In this document: one piece after another, positions 1-8,371 of the stretch
Layout: every line of letters starts with the position of its first letter
How positions within the stretch are numbered: position 1 is the first letter of the stretch
DNA from: Coriobacteriia bacterium
Lineage (GTDB): Bacteria > Actinomycetota > Coriobacteriia > WRKU01 > WQUG01
Direction: 5' to 3'
NCBI GenBank assembly: GCA_009785795.1
Contig: WQVN01000004.1
Span: 1-53,441, forward strand
Length of the DNA: 53,441 nucleotides
Notes under the pieces: generated by a model
The model's database searches: none
Seen by the model: only the letters and a program-made list of their open reading frames with translations
What the model was told of the DNA's origin: nothing
Program-made: the position numbers and the translations under genes

Positions 1-435
1 GTTGTCTTTATGGCACCTGCTGGAACATGCTTCACGCAAGAAATTGCCAATACCTATGCTGCTGACCATGATCGTCTGCTGCTGGTGTGTGGACGCTACG
101 AAGGTTTTGACCAGCGCGCTTTTGACTGGGCAGATGAATGCCTGTCTATAGGTGACTATGTGCTTGCAGGCGGAGAGCTCCCAGCAATGGTAGTCATCGA
201 GGCGGTGGCTAGACTATTGCCCAGCGTGCTTGGCAATAGCGAAAGTGTCCTTGTTGAGTCTTTTTCTGCGGACAACGATGGCTTGCTTGAACATCCTCAG
301 TACACAAGACCTGCTGATTTTCGCGGCCAAAAGGTTCCTGAAGTTTTGCTTTCTGGCAACCATGCAGAAATCGAAAAATGGCGACAGGAACAAGCACGGG
401 CAAATACGCGCCAATTGCGGCCAGACCTCTTGTAG
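1..435 (+). CDS. trmD: tRNA (guanine-N1)-methyltransferase, C-terminal part (5' truncated by window edge)
   Basis: Frame open from base 1; motifs LLLVCGRYEGFDQR, SIGDYVLAGGELPAMVVIEA, EHPQYTRP typical of TrmD. Confidence 0.95.
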   Translation, partial: VVFMAPAGTCFTQEIANTYAADHDRLLLVCGRYEGFDQRAFDWADECLSIGDYVLAGGELPAMVVIEAVARLLPSVLGNSESVLVESFSADNDGLLEHPQYTRPADFRGQKVPEVLLSGNHAEIEKWRQEQARANTRQLRPDLL

Positions 436-580
436 TGCTGTTTTAAGTCTGCTGTAGTGGTAGAACTGTCAACGTTTTGACACACATAAGCGTATGGCAG
501 TAGCACAATGATTTAGTATAATAATCCAGTGCGAATCCACGCATATAAATCTGAAAAGGAAATACAAGACAAGGAACATA

Positions 581-1501
581 ATGAGTGCAAAAGGACACAG
601 TCCTTCTAATAGAGAAAAATCGCGCAAGCGCAAATTCGTAACGCCCACGCCACGACAACAGTCGCACTGGGCTGATGATGGTCCGCCACCCGTGCCTCCA
701 CATTGGACTGATGGTGACCAACCGCTCGTGCTGCCACATTGGACTGATGCACCTGCACAGCCTCCAGCACACAGACAAGGAGCTCCTGCATTGAACCAGC
801 AAGTTATGCCATATCCACCGATACCCAGCACTCCTGTTCTGCCCCCAATTCCTGCACAAGAAAGGTTGTCAGAAGTAGCTCCACAACTATCTAAGCAACC
901 ACAAATGTCGCGAAAAGCAGATGCGCAAGAACGCAAGCTGGATACGCGTGAAGTTACGGGCAAATGGCTGGTTGAAACCGCTGCCCTCATAGTTTTAGCG
1001 TTTGTGATTGCTATGGGTGTCAGAATGTTTATAGTGGAACCATATCGCATTCCAACAGGATCTATGCTTCCAGCAATCCAGATTGATGATCAGATACTGA
1101 TTTATCGCTTAGGTGCGCATTTGGGCAGTGAGCCTGAAGCGGCTGACATCGTAGTTTTCTATGATCCAACAGGAGCATTTCCCAACCTAGTAAAGCGCGT
1201 TATCGCGACCGAAGGTCAGATTGTCTATATTGGGGAAAGTGGTGAAGTGTCAATTGATGGGCAGGTGATTTCTGAGCCGTATGTATATGGCTTGCCCACA
1301 CATCCCTTAGGACCTGATCCAACACAAGGGGCTCCTATCGAATATCCTTTTACTGTTCCTGAAGGAACGGTATGGGTCATGGGGGATAACCGAACAAACA
1401 GTGCGGACAGTAGATCTTTTGGCCCCGTTCCTGTGTCAGAAGTGAAGGGGACGGCGTTCTTCACATATTGGCCGCTGTCTAATTTCGCCCCTCTTGAGTA
1501 A
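581..1501 (+). CDS. lepB: Signal peptidase I with long Pro-rich N-terminal cytoplasmic extension
   Basis: EPYRIPTGSMLPAIQIDDQILIYRLG (catalytic Ser box), VVFYDPTG, VKRVIATEGQ, VWVMGDNRTNSADSRSFGPV; one TM segment before the catalytic domain. Confidence 0.95.
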   Translation: MSAKGHSPSNREKSRKRKFVTPTPRQQSHWADDGPPPVPPHWTDGDQPLVLPHWTDAPAQPPAHRQGAPALNQQVMPYPPIPSTPVLPPIPAQERLSEVAPQLSKQPQMSRKADAQERKLDTREVTGKWLVETAALIVLAFVIAMGVRMFIVEPYRIPTGSMLPAIQIDDQILIYRLGAHLGSEPEAADIVVFYDPTGAFPNLVKRVIATEGQIVYIGESGEVSIDGQVISEPYVYGLPTHPLGPDPTQGAPIEYPFTVPEGTVWVMGDNRTNSADSRSFGPVPVSEVKGTAFFTYWPLSNFAPLE

Positions 1502-1604
1502 TGATCTCTGCGTCGTTTGTAAAATCTGATTGCACACGTAGCTTAGTACGCTTTGCAATCAGATTTTACAAGACTCCTTGACCTTGAACATTTCATTACT
1601 CAAG
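1493..1604. other. Nested palindromic structured element, copy A
   Basis: Outer stem CTTGAGTAATGA (1493-1504)/TCATTACTCAAG (1593-1604); inner 17 bp stem TTGTAAAATCTGATTGC (1517-1533)/GCAATCAGATTTTACAA (1555-1571); apical CGTA/TACG. Conserved loop blocks shared with copy B at 18177-18302 (reverse orientation). Confidence 0.75.
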
Positions 1605-1654
1605 GAGATTATCTTGTGCTATACTTATCCACTGTTGATAATTGAATTGTGTGC

Positions 1655-1830
1655 TGCCACAGACAGTCGGTTCTCGAATGAGAATAATGAAGTGCCTTAG
1701 CTTATTGGTGCTTCGCCCACCGAGGTAGTCGTTTTATGCTGATACGTTCAACACTGCTTAATGTGCAGGTTTGGACGTGCTCTGCTGATAGATGCGACCC
1801 TCGTGACACTGTTCCGAGGGTTTTTTATTG
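1655..1830 (+). promoter_or_regulatory. Ribosomal protein L10-leader-like 5' region with downstream terminator/attenuator
   Basis: GACagtCGGT...ACCGaggtaGTC pairing element upstream of rplJ; -10-like TATACT at 1620-1625; terminator hairpin within. Confidence 0.6.
1798..1826 (+). terminator. Rho-independent terminator-like attenuator upstream of rplJ
   Basis: CCCTCG-N11-CGAGGG followed immediately by TTTTTT. Confidence 0.8.
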
Positions 1831-1906
1831 TCCGCGCACTACCTGTGCGCAAGCAGGCAATAGATCTGCGCAGCTCACTACTGAACTGCATGTGAAAGGA
1901 GGATAT

Positions 1907-2428
1907 ATGCCTGCAAAAACAAAACTTGCTGTTGTTGCAGAAATTAAGGAGCGTTTTGTTGACTGCCCTAATGTATTGCTGGTCGACTATCGTGGCCTGG
2001 ACGTGCAAGCTGTTTCACAGTTGCGTCGCGAATTGCGCGAATCTGGCGGTGATATGGTTGTTTACAAGAACACTCTGACACAGATTGCTATGCGTGAACT
2101 TGCTTTGCCATCTATGGAAGAAATGCTCGAAGGTCCAAGCGCCTTCGTTTTCGCTCAGGGCGATCCTGTGACTTCTGCAAAAGTTTTGGCAAACTTTGCA
2201 AAAGAAAACGAAGCCCTGGAACTAAAGGGTGGACTGGTGCAAAGTCAGGTCATTGATAGCGCGGGACTTAAGGCACTTGCAACCTTGCCGTCACGCGATG
2301 AGCTACTGGCAAAACTTCTGGGTACAATCAGCAATCCAGCTCGTGGTATGGCTACCGTACTATCGGGGTCAGCACGCGGTCTGGTTACCGCACTCAGTGC
2401 TTTGCAAGAACAGAAAGAAGCTGCATAG
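1907..2428 (+). CDS. rplJ: 50S ribosomal protein L10
   Basis: MPAKTKLAVVAEIKERF...VDYRGLDVQAVSQLRRELRE; RBS AAAGGAGG before ATG at 1907 (the track ORF starts upstream of this). Confidence 0.97.
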   Translation: MPAKTKLAVVAEIKERFVDCPNVLLVDYRGLDVQAVSQLRRELRESGGDMVVYKNTLTQIAMRELALPSMEEMLEGPSAFVFAQGDPVTSAKVLANFAKENEALELKGGLVQSQVIDSAGLKALATLPSRDELLAKLLGTISNPARGMATVLSGSARGLVTALSALQEQKEAA

Positions 2429-2542
2429 CATGCAGTGATGAGGTTATTTTGACCTTTGTGTAATTTTTTAAGTAGATTTGACTGAAGAGAAACGGCGTGC
2501 ACACGACGTGTGGAGCGCTACCTAATGAAAGGAACGAACAAC

Positions 2543-2926
2543 ATGGCTGTATCACGTGACGAGATTATTGAGGCGTTAAAGGAAATGCCAGCTCTGGAAC
2601 TATCCGAGCTAGTCAAGGAACTCGAAGAAGTATTTGGTGTAAGTGCTGCTGCTCCTATGGCAGTTGTTGCTGGTGGCGCTGCTGCTGGTGGAGATGCTCC
2701 TGCTGCAGACGAAAAGACTGACTTTGACGTAATCCTTGAAGGATTTGGCGATAACAAGGTTGCAGTTATCAAGGTAGTAAAGGCAATCACTGGTCTTGGT
2801 CTAAAAGAAGCAAAAGAACTTGTAGATGGCGCACCAAAGCCTATCAGCGAGGGTGTTGCAAAGGACAAGGCAGAAGAGATGAAAACTCAGCTCGAAGAAG
2901 CAGGAGCAGCAGTTACGCTAAAATAG
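2543..2926 (+). CDS. rplL: 50S ribosomal protein L7/L12
   Basis: [15 protein letters not shown]...[41 protein letters not shown]; upstream AAAGGA. Confidence 0.98.
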   Translation: MAVSRDEIIEALKEMPALELSELVKELEEVFGVSAAAPMAVVAGGAAAGGDAPAADEKTDFDVILEGFGDNKVAVIKVVKAITGLGLKEAKELVDGAPKPISEGVAKDKAEEMKTQLEEAGAAVTLK

Positions 2927-2952
2927 TATGTGTACATATTAATTTGCTGGGA

Positions 2953-2988
2953 GGTCGGTCGTCTGTTTTGCAGGCGACCGATTTTTAT
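2953..2988 (+). terminator. Rho-independent terminator after rplL
   Basis: GGTCGgtcgTCTGttttgCAGgCGACC then ATTTTTAT. Confidence 0.8.
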
Positions 2989-3091
2989 ATGTACGCTCAT
3001 GTGATACAAGGATACGTATTATAGAGACTTTGTCTGTGCCAAGTATCTGAGATAATGGGAAAGTATAGCTATTCTAAGGGAAGGACTTGCC

Positions 3092-3949
3092 ATGATCAAT
3101 CTGCAAGACATTATCATCGATCCCGAATTCAAGTACTTGCTGCCACTTCTTGACCCAGAATCTTTTGCGACACTCGAGACTGACATTTTAGAATATGGCT
3201 GCCGTGATGCACTTGTACTGTGGAAAGATCACAGTCGAGAAGACCAAAGCATTCTAATTGATGGGCATAATCGTTATGAGATATTGCTCAAGCACGGTCT
3301 GCCGTTCAGCATTACCTACATGGAATTTGACTCACGTGAAGAAGTCACAATCTGGATAATCACAACACAAATTGCACGTCGCAACCTTGCTGCCTTACAG
3401 CTTTCATATTACCGAGGAATGCACTATATGGCAGATAAGCAACTGGTGGGAAGACCTAGAAATGACGACGATGAAAAAAGTGCGCAAACTGAGCACATTT
3501 TAGGATCTACAGCAAATCGCCTTGCAAAGAAATACAATGTTGACTCCAGCACGATTAGACGAGATGCTCGAGTTACACAAGGAATTGCTGCTATTGGCAC
3601 ATTCTCTTCAAACGCGAAACAAAAGATTCTTGCAGGAGAGGTGCCCATTACTCGCACAAAGCTACAAGCACTCGCAACTGCAGAACCTGCACGCGTTGCT
3701 GAAGTTGCTACTGCTATTGATGACGGTACCTTTGAGCGCAGACCTGCTGTTGATAGTGGGCAGGTTGCTTCAGCAGAGCGTCCAGCTACTGTGCAAGATC
3801 TAGCCTTTGCAACAACTAGCATCAGACGTAACTTTACACGTGAGTTGCGTCAATTAGAGCGCAGTGATGACCCATCAACACTTGCAACTGCAAAACCAGT
3901 CCTGCGCGCATATATTGCGAGCCTCGAAGAACTGTATAGACAGCTGTAG
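3092..3949 (+). CDS. ParB/Srx N-terminal-domain protein, orphan (no ParA neighbour)
   Basis: LIDGHNRYEILLKHGLPFSITYMEFDSREEVTIWIITTQIARRNL resembles ParB/Spo0J motif; HTH-like STANRLAKKYNVDSSTIRRD. Confidence 0.7.
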   Translation: MINLQDIIIDPEFKYLLPLLDPESFATLETDILEYGCRDALVLWKDHSREDQSILIDGHNRYEILLKHGLPFSITYMEFDSREEVTIWIITTQIARRNLAALQLSYYRGMHYMADKQLVGRPRNDDDEKSAQTEHILGSTANRLAKKYNVDSSTIRRDARVTQGIAAIGTFSSNAKQKILAGEVPITRTKLQALATAEPARVAEVATAIDDGTFERRPAVDSGQVASAERPATVQDLAFATTSIRRNFTRELRQLERSDDPSTLATAKPVLRAYIASLEELYRQL

Positions 3950-4414
3950 CCTAAGTATTTTGCAATTGACTCAATTTGGGAGATGTGTCGTACATCACTC
4001 TGCAGGGTTATCCAGCTCAAGTAAGTCGTTAATCGACACAGTGGTCTAACGCGAGCTAGAGGTTCAGCGCAAGGAGTAAATAGACACGCAAGGAACAATA
4101 TGCTTGTTATAATACATGGCATAAACGTGCAAACAGGCAGAGAGATAGCTAGGCAGACAACAAGTGCTGGAATTGGCAACACAAGGGCAACACCAATACA
4201 GCAAGGTTGTACTCTTATCGTAAATCCAACCAGATTCCGTGCAACCATCCTAAGTAATGCACGTGCAGACCCTCGCTGTACAGGCAATTCATTGCAATTT
4301 GCTGGACGTGGTTATTTGCGCAGACATTAGCACAATAAAGGCTTATATATGCAGCCATAGAAGTATGTCAGACATGGGGAAAGTTTAACCTTGGTAGGGA
4401 GAATTTTGATGAGA

Positions 4415-4909
4415 GAGAAAAGTAATTATAGTAGCTACAGAGGTCAATTTTTCTCAAATGTTGGCTGCACCATCCTCATTCACGTTCTTATGACGGTACT
4501 TGGTGCTTTAGGAGTTATCTTAGGATCAACCTTTCAAGATTTTGCTTTTATCGCCATTTTCTTTGTACTTGCAGTAATTGGATATCCACTTTTTGGCTAT
4601 CTGGTATTGCGGGTACTACCAAAAAACAACCTGCTTTCTGTGTTCATTTTGACGCTACTGCTAGCAGTAGCGTCAATCATTCTTATTATCGTGAGTGTGC
4701 CATCAGATAGTGCTTTGGGTCTTCTTTCCTTTGCGAATTTTCCTGCATACATGATTACGACTATGCTTATTGGTTTTGATGGCATCATCGATTTTGCACA
4801 TGCTGAATATCTTGCATTCTTTGTAGCAGCATTTATTCCATCACCGCTTATGTATCTTGGACTGCGACTCAGAATGCATAGAGAAAGTAGACAGGCATCA
4901 GCTGCATAA
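4415..4909 (+). CDS. Multi-TM membrane protein of unknown function
   Basis: Several hydrophobic segments; C-terminus PSPLMYLGLRLRMHRES. Start uncertain (4391, or in-frame ATG 4409/4412 region); resembles the protein at 48222. Confidence 0.55.
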   Translation, partial: EKSNYSSYRGQFFSNVGCTILIHVLMTVLGALGVILGSTFQDFAFIAIFFVLAVIGYPLFGYLVLRVLPKNNLLSVFILTLLLAVASIILIIVSVPSDSALGLLSFANFPAYMITTMLIGFDGIIDFAHAEYLAFFVAAFIPSPLMYLGLRLRMHRESRQASAA

Positions 4910-5060
4910 ATCAGCAATCAGTGTTCTGAGTGTCAAAAAAGAAGGGAAGAGAGATTAGTGAACTTCGTAAGACGCTCAACCATTAGCGCGGCAAGGAATC
5001 TGAAGCCTCCTTTCTTCACGCGTGCTTCTGTGACAGGCTCTTGCTGCCCGGTGCATCCTG

Positions 5061-5086
5061 CTTGTCCTATAATCTTGTCCTATAAT
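5061..5086 (+). repeat. Perfect 13 bp tandem duplication carrying two TATAAT boxes
   Basis: CTTGTCCTATAAT x2 (5061-5073, 5074-5086), 8 nt before ATG at 5095. Confidence 0.9.
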
Positions 5087-5094
5087 AGATTGTC

Positions 5095-5847
5095 ATGAGT
5101 GACAACAACCCAGACAACTTAGCCCCCCATAGCACTGACCCGTTGATACGTCTTACCGACGTCAACAAGATATATGAAACAGGTGGCATACGCTTTCCTG
5201 CACTACTTGACGTAAATCTGGAAGTATATCCAGGCGAATTCATTGGACTGATTGGAAAATCAGGTAGTGGCAAAACAACGCTCATCAACATGATTACAGG
5301 CATTGACCATCTGACCTCTGGTGAAATCTGGATTGATGGCACTGCTGTACATTCCCTTAATGAAAATCGCATGGCAATTTGGCGTGGTAGAACCATTGGC
5401 GTCGTGTTCCAATTCTTCCAGTTGCTTCCCACACTAACTGCCATTGAAAATGCCATGTTGCCCATGGACTTTTGCAATATCCATGCACGTGCAGACCGCG
5501 CAGATGTTGCCCTGCACTATTTGGAGCAGGTTGAAATGGCAGATCATGCCTATAAGCTGCCAACTGAACTGTCTGGTGGACAGCAGCAGCGCGTGGCCAT
5601 TGCTCGTGCACTTGCCAATGATCCTCCCCTTATAGTTGCAGATGAACCCACAGGAAACCTGGACAGCAAGACAGCAGATTCGGTATTTAGCCTGTTTGAA
5701 AGTCTGGTTGCACGTGGCAAGACTATCGTTATGGTGACTCATGACAGGGACTTGGCAAAGCGCGTTACACGCAGCCTGCATGTAACCGATGGCAGAATAA
5801 CCAGTGACGTTACAAGTGACATTGTGAGCGATGTCCAGGTTCAGTAG
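5095..5847 (+). CDS. ABC transporter ATP-binding protein, MacB/LolD-like
   Basis: Walker [43 protein letters not shown], followed by FtsX-like permease. Confidence 0.95.
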   Translation: MSDNNPDNLAPHSTDPLIRLTDVNKIYETGGIRFPALLDVNLEVYPGEFIGLIGKSGSGKTTLINMITGIDHLTSGEIWIDGTAVHSLNENRMAIWRGRTIGVVFQFFQLLPTLTAIENAMLPMDFCNIHARADRADVALHYLEQVEMADHAYKLPTELSGGQQQRVAIARALANDPPLIVADEPTGNLDSKTADSVFSLFESLVARGKTIVMVTHDRDLAKRVTRSLHVTDGRITSDVTSDIVSDVQVQ

Positions 5848-8341
5848 ACAATTCGTACGCAACATGAATATTGCACCACGCACGGTAAAGGTGCTACGCG
5901 ATCTTAGTGCGAACAAATCGCGCACTTTCCTTGTGGTTCTTTCCATTGCTGTTGGTATTTTTGCAATTGCTTCTACCTTGGGCGCACGTCAAGTTCTTCT
6001 GCGTGAGTTTGACCATGGATTCGAGCTGAGTCAACGACACTCAATTTCTTTTACCCTTGATGACCGCTCAACGGGGGTTGATGGGGTTGTGCGTCAAATC
6101 GACGGGCGCGATGATGTGCTGGGGACTTCTGCGCGTCGCGCGAGCAGTATGAGCTTTACGATAGTGCCTGACGACATGTCAAATGAAGATGCACTCTCAA
6201 CTTTGCCAGCTCCTGGTCAAGACCGAGAGATTATTCACATTCATGCACTGGACACAGATGGGTTCTTGCAGCCACAGGTATCACGCTTCCATCCTTTAAG
6301 CACGCGTGCCTGGCCGCCAAGCACAAATGACATCATTATCGAGGCAAGTGCTCTACAGGTATACGACTTTGAAATTGGTGATCGCTTATTGCTCGAAGCA
6401 CCCTTTGGCAAAGCAGTGTTTCGAATTGCGGGTTTTTCCCATGACATTAATGCAGTACCCGCAATGTTTTTCAATCAAGTTGAAGCCTTTGTCACAATGG
6501 ACGCACTCCACCGCTTGGGCATACCCGCAGAACCTAATCGTATTCTAATAAATGTTGATCCAGAACTATCCAGAGTTCAAGTTGCGCGCATTGCTGACAG
6601 TATTGAGGAGGAACAACTTAATCCGGCACAGATAATCGTTAGTCGTAAAGAAGTTCCTGAGCCAGATTTTCATTTTTTTGGCAGTATGTTTGAAGCGGTC
6701 AGCGTACTACTGCTGGTAATGGCGTTTATGGCGCTCGCACTATCTGCTTTTCTGGTGATTACGACAACAAATGCAATCTTGATACAGCAGACACGTCAGC
6801 TGGGCATCATGAAGGCTATTGGGGGACGGCGCAGTCAAATTACTGCGCTCTATATCAAGCTTGTTCTTGCCTATGGTGTGCTGGCATTACTACTGGGGCT
6901 GCCTTTTGGCATCATATTTGGCTATGGTTTCATCGACTATGCTGCAGGTGTTTTGAACTTCTATATTTTTGAAATGACCTATCCCTTGTGGGTTATTGTG
7001 CTGCTGGCTGCGGTCAGCTTGTTGCTGCCTTTGTGTGCAGCATTTTTTCCCATTATGCGTGGAGTAAGACGTCCTATTGTAGATTCGTTAGGTTCGTATG
7101 CGAACCTCGTCAAATTTGGCGGTGGCTGGCTGGACCGAACCTTAAGCAAAATCACTTTTTTATCCAGACCAACGGCACTTGCTTTGCGCTCGACCTTTGC
7201 GCGTAAAGGCCGTTTGGCATTGACTCTGACAACGCTTGCACTTGCATCTGCAGTAGTAATGTCGGTCTTTTCTGCACACGCCTCGCTGCAGCTGACTGTC
7301 GATACTATTGGTAGCTGGTGGCGCTATGATGCACAAATCACCTTTGCGCATCCTGTTGACAATGATAGTCTTAAGCGTATTGCTCTTGAAAATGATGATG
7401 TTGTCTATGCTGAAACCTGGATAGATGGGCGCGTTACTATTAGTCGTCCTGATGGTACGACAAACGATTCGTTTTGGACACTGGGCGTGCCTGCCGATAC
7501 ACGCATCCTTGATTTTGATTTCGAGCATGGCTACTGGCCAGAACCAGGCAGTCAAGGTGTTGTTATTACGACCGAGCTCTTTACAACAGAAGAATACCTG
7601 CTGCCTCCTGCAACGGTGACCCTGATTGTAGGCGGGCAAGAAATTGAGCGTCCTGTCACGGGCATTGCTACAGGTTCGCTGCAGGGAGCGACGATGTTCA
7701 TGTGTCGTGACGACCTTGCAGATTTGCAGGGTATTGTTGGTGCGTCTACCAGAGTAGTGGTGCAGGCAGATGGCAGCCAGTTTTCGCATGCTGATCGCCA
7801 GACCATATTTGCACGCGCTGACTTGCAGCAATCAATCCTTGATGACTTAGATGAGCACTATCTGAATCATGGCTATGTTGTTGCGTCGACGCAAACGGCA
7901 GCAGGTCAACTTGAAGCATCGAGCGAGCATCTGGACATCTTGACGACCTTTCTATTAATAATGGCTTTAGCCCTTGCCGTTGTGGGCATCATTGGACTGT
8001 CTGGATCGATGACGCTTACGGTGATTGAGTCAACACGTGAAATTGGCATAATGAGGTCAGTTGGTGCCAGTCATCGTGCAATATTTGGTGTCTATATCAC
8101 GCAAGGACTGGTCGTTGGTACAATATCGTGGTTCCTGGGGGCATGGTTGTCATGGCCTATGTCATATGGCCTAATGGCAGCACTACGTGCCGCACTTGAG
8201 ATGCGCCTTTCCTACACTTTTGCTCCTGTGGGTGTTGTCGTATGGCTGGTAATGGTGTGGATAATATCAGCAGTCGCAAGTCTGCTGCCTGCCTGGCGTG
8301 CTTCACAAGTTAGTATTCGTGATGCAATCTCTCATGAATAG
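5831..8341 (+). CDS. ABC transporter permease, FtsX/MacB-like
   Basis: 836 aa; FtsX-like blocks QTRQLGIMKAIGGRRSQI and ESTREIGIMRSVGASHRAIFGVYI; overlaps ATPase gene. Confidence 0.9.
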   Translation: MSRFSRQFVRNMNIAPRTVKVLRDLSANKSRTFLVVLSIAVGIFAIASTLGARQVLLREFDHGFELSQRHSISFTLDDRSTGVDGVVRQIDGRDDVLGTSARRASSMSFTIVPDDMSNEDALSTLPAPGQDREIIHIHALDTDGFLQPQVSRFHPLSTRAWPPSTNDIIIEASALQVYDFEIGDRLLLEAPFGKAVFRIAGFSHDINAVPAMFFNQVEAFVTMDALHRLGIPAEPNRILINVDPELSRVQVARIADSIEEEQLNPAQIIVSRKEVPEPDFHFFGSMFEAVSVLLLVMAFMALALSAFLVITTTNAILIQQTRQLGIMKAIGGRRSQITALYIKLVLAYGVLALLLGLPFGIIFGYGFIDYAAGVLNFYIFEMTYPLWVIVLLAAVSLLLPLCAAFFPIMRGVRRPIVDSLGSYANLVKFGGGWLDRTLSKITFLSRPTALALRSTFARKGRLALTLTTLALASAVVMSVFSAHASLQLTVDTIGSWWRYDAQITFAHPVDNDSLKRIALENDDVVYAETWIDGRVTISRPDGTTNDSFWTLGVPADTRILDFDFEHGYWPEPGSQGVVITTELFTTEEYLLPPATVTLIVGGQEIERPVTGIATGSLQGATMFMCRDDLADLQGIVGASTRVVVQADGSQFSHADRQTIFARADLQQSILDDLDEHYLNHGYVVASTQTAAGQLEASSEHLDILTTFLLIMALALAVVGIIGLSGSMTLTVIESTREIGIMRSVGASHRAIFGVYITQGLVVGTISWFLGAWLSWPMSYGLMAALRAALEMRLSYTFAPVGVVVWLVMVWIISAVASLLPAWRASQVSIRDAISHE

Positions 8342-8371
8342 CCTTAGCGCATTCTGTTAGAATTGCATGCT

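Noticed and set aside
469-1050. Long minus-strand ORFs opposite lepB and other + strand genes in the track
   Set aside because: Overlap clearly coding + strand genes and are low-complexity or Cys/Ser-rich shadow translations.
1493-1604. Integron attC site
   Set aside because: No RYYYAAC/GTTRRRY core sites or integrase; the perfect nested stems and conserved loops do not fit attC layout.
3850-4330. ORFs on both strands in the gap after the ParB-like gene (145 aa minus, 76 aa plus)
   Set aside because: No recognisable motifs or convincing RBS; the minus ORF overlaps the ParB-like gene. Possibly decayed sequence.
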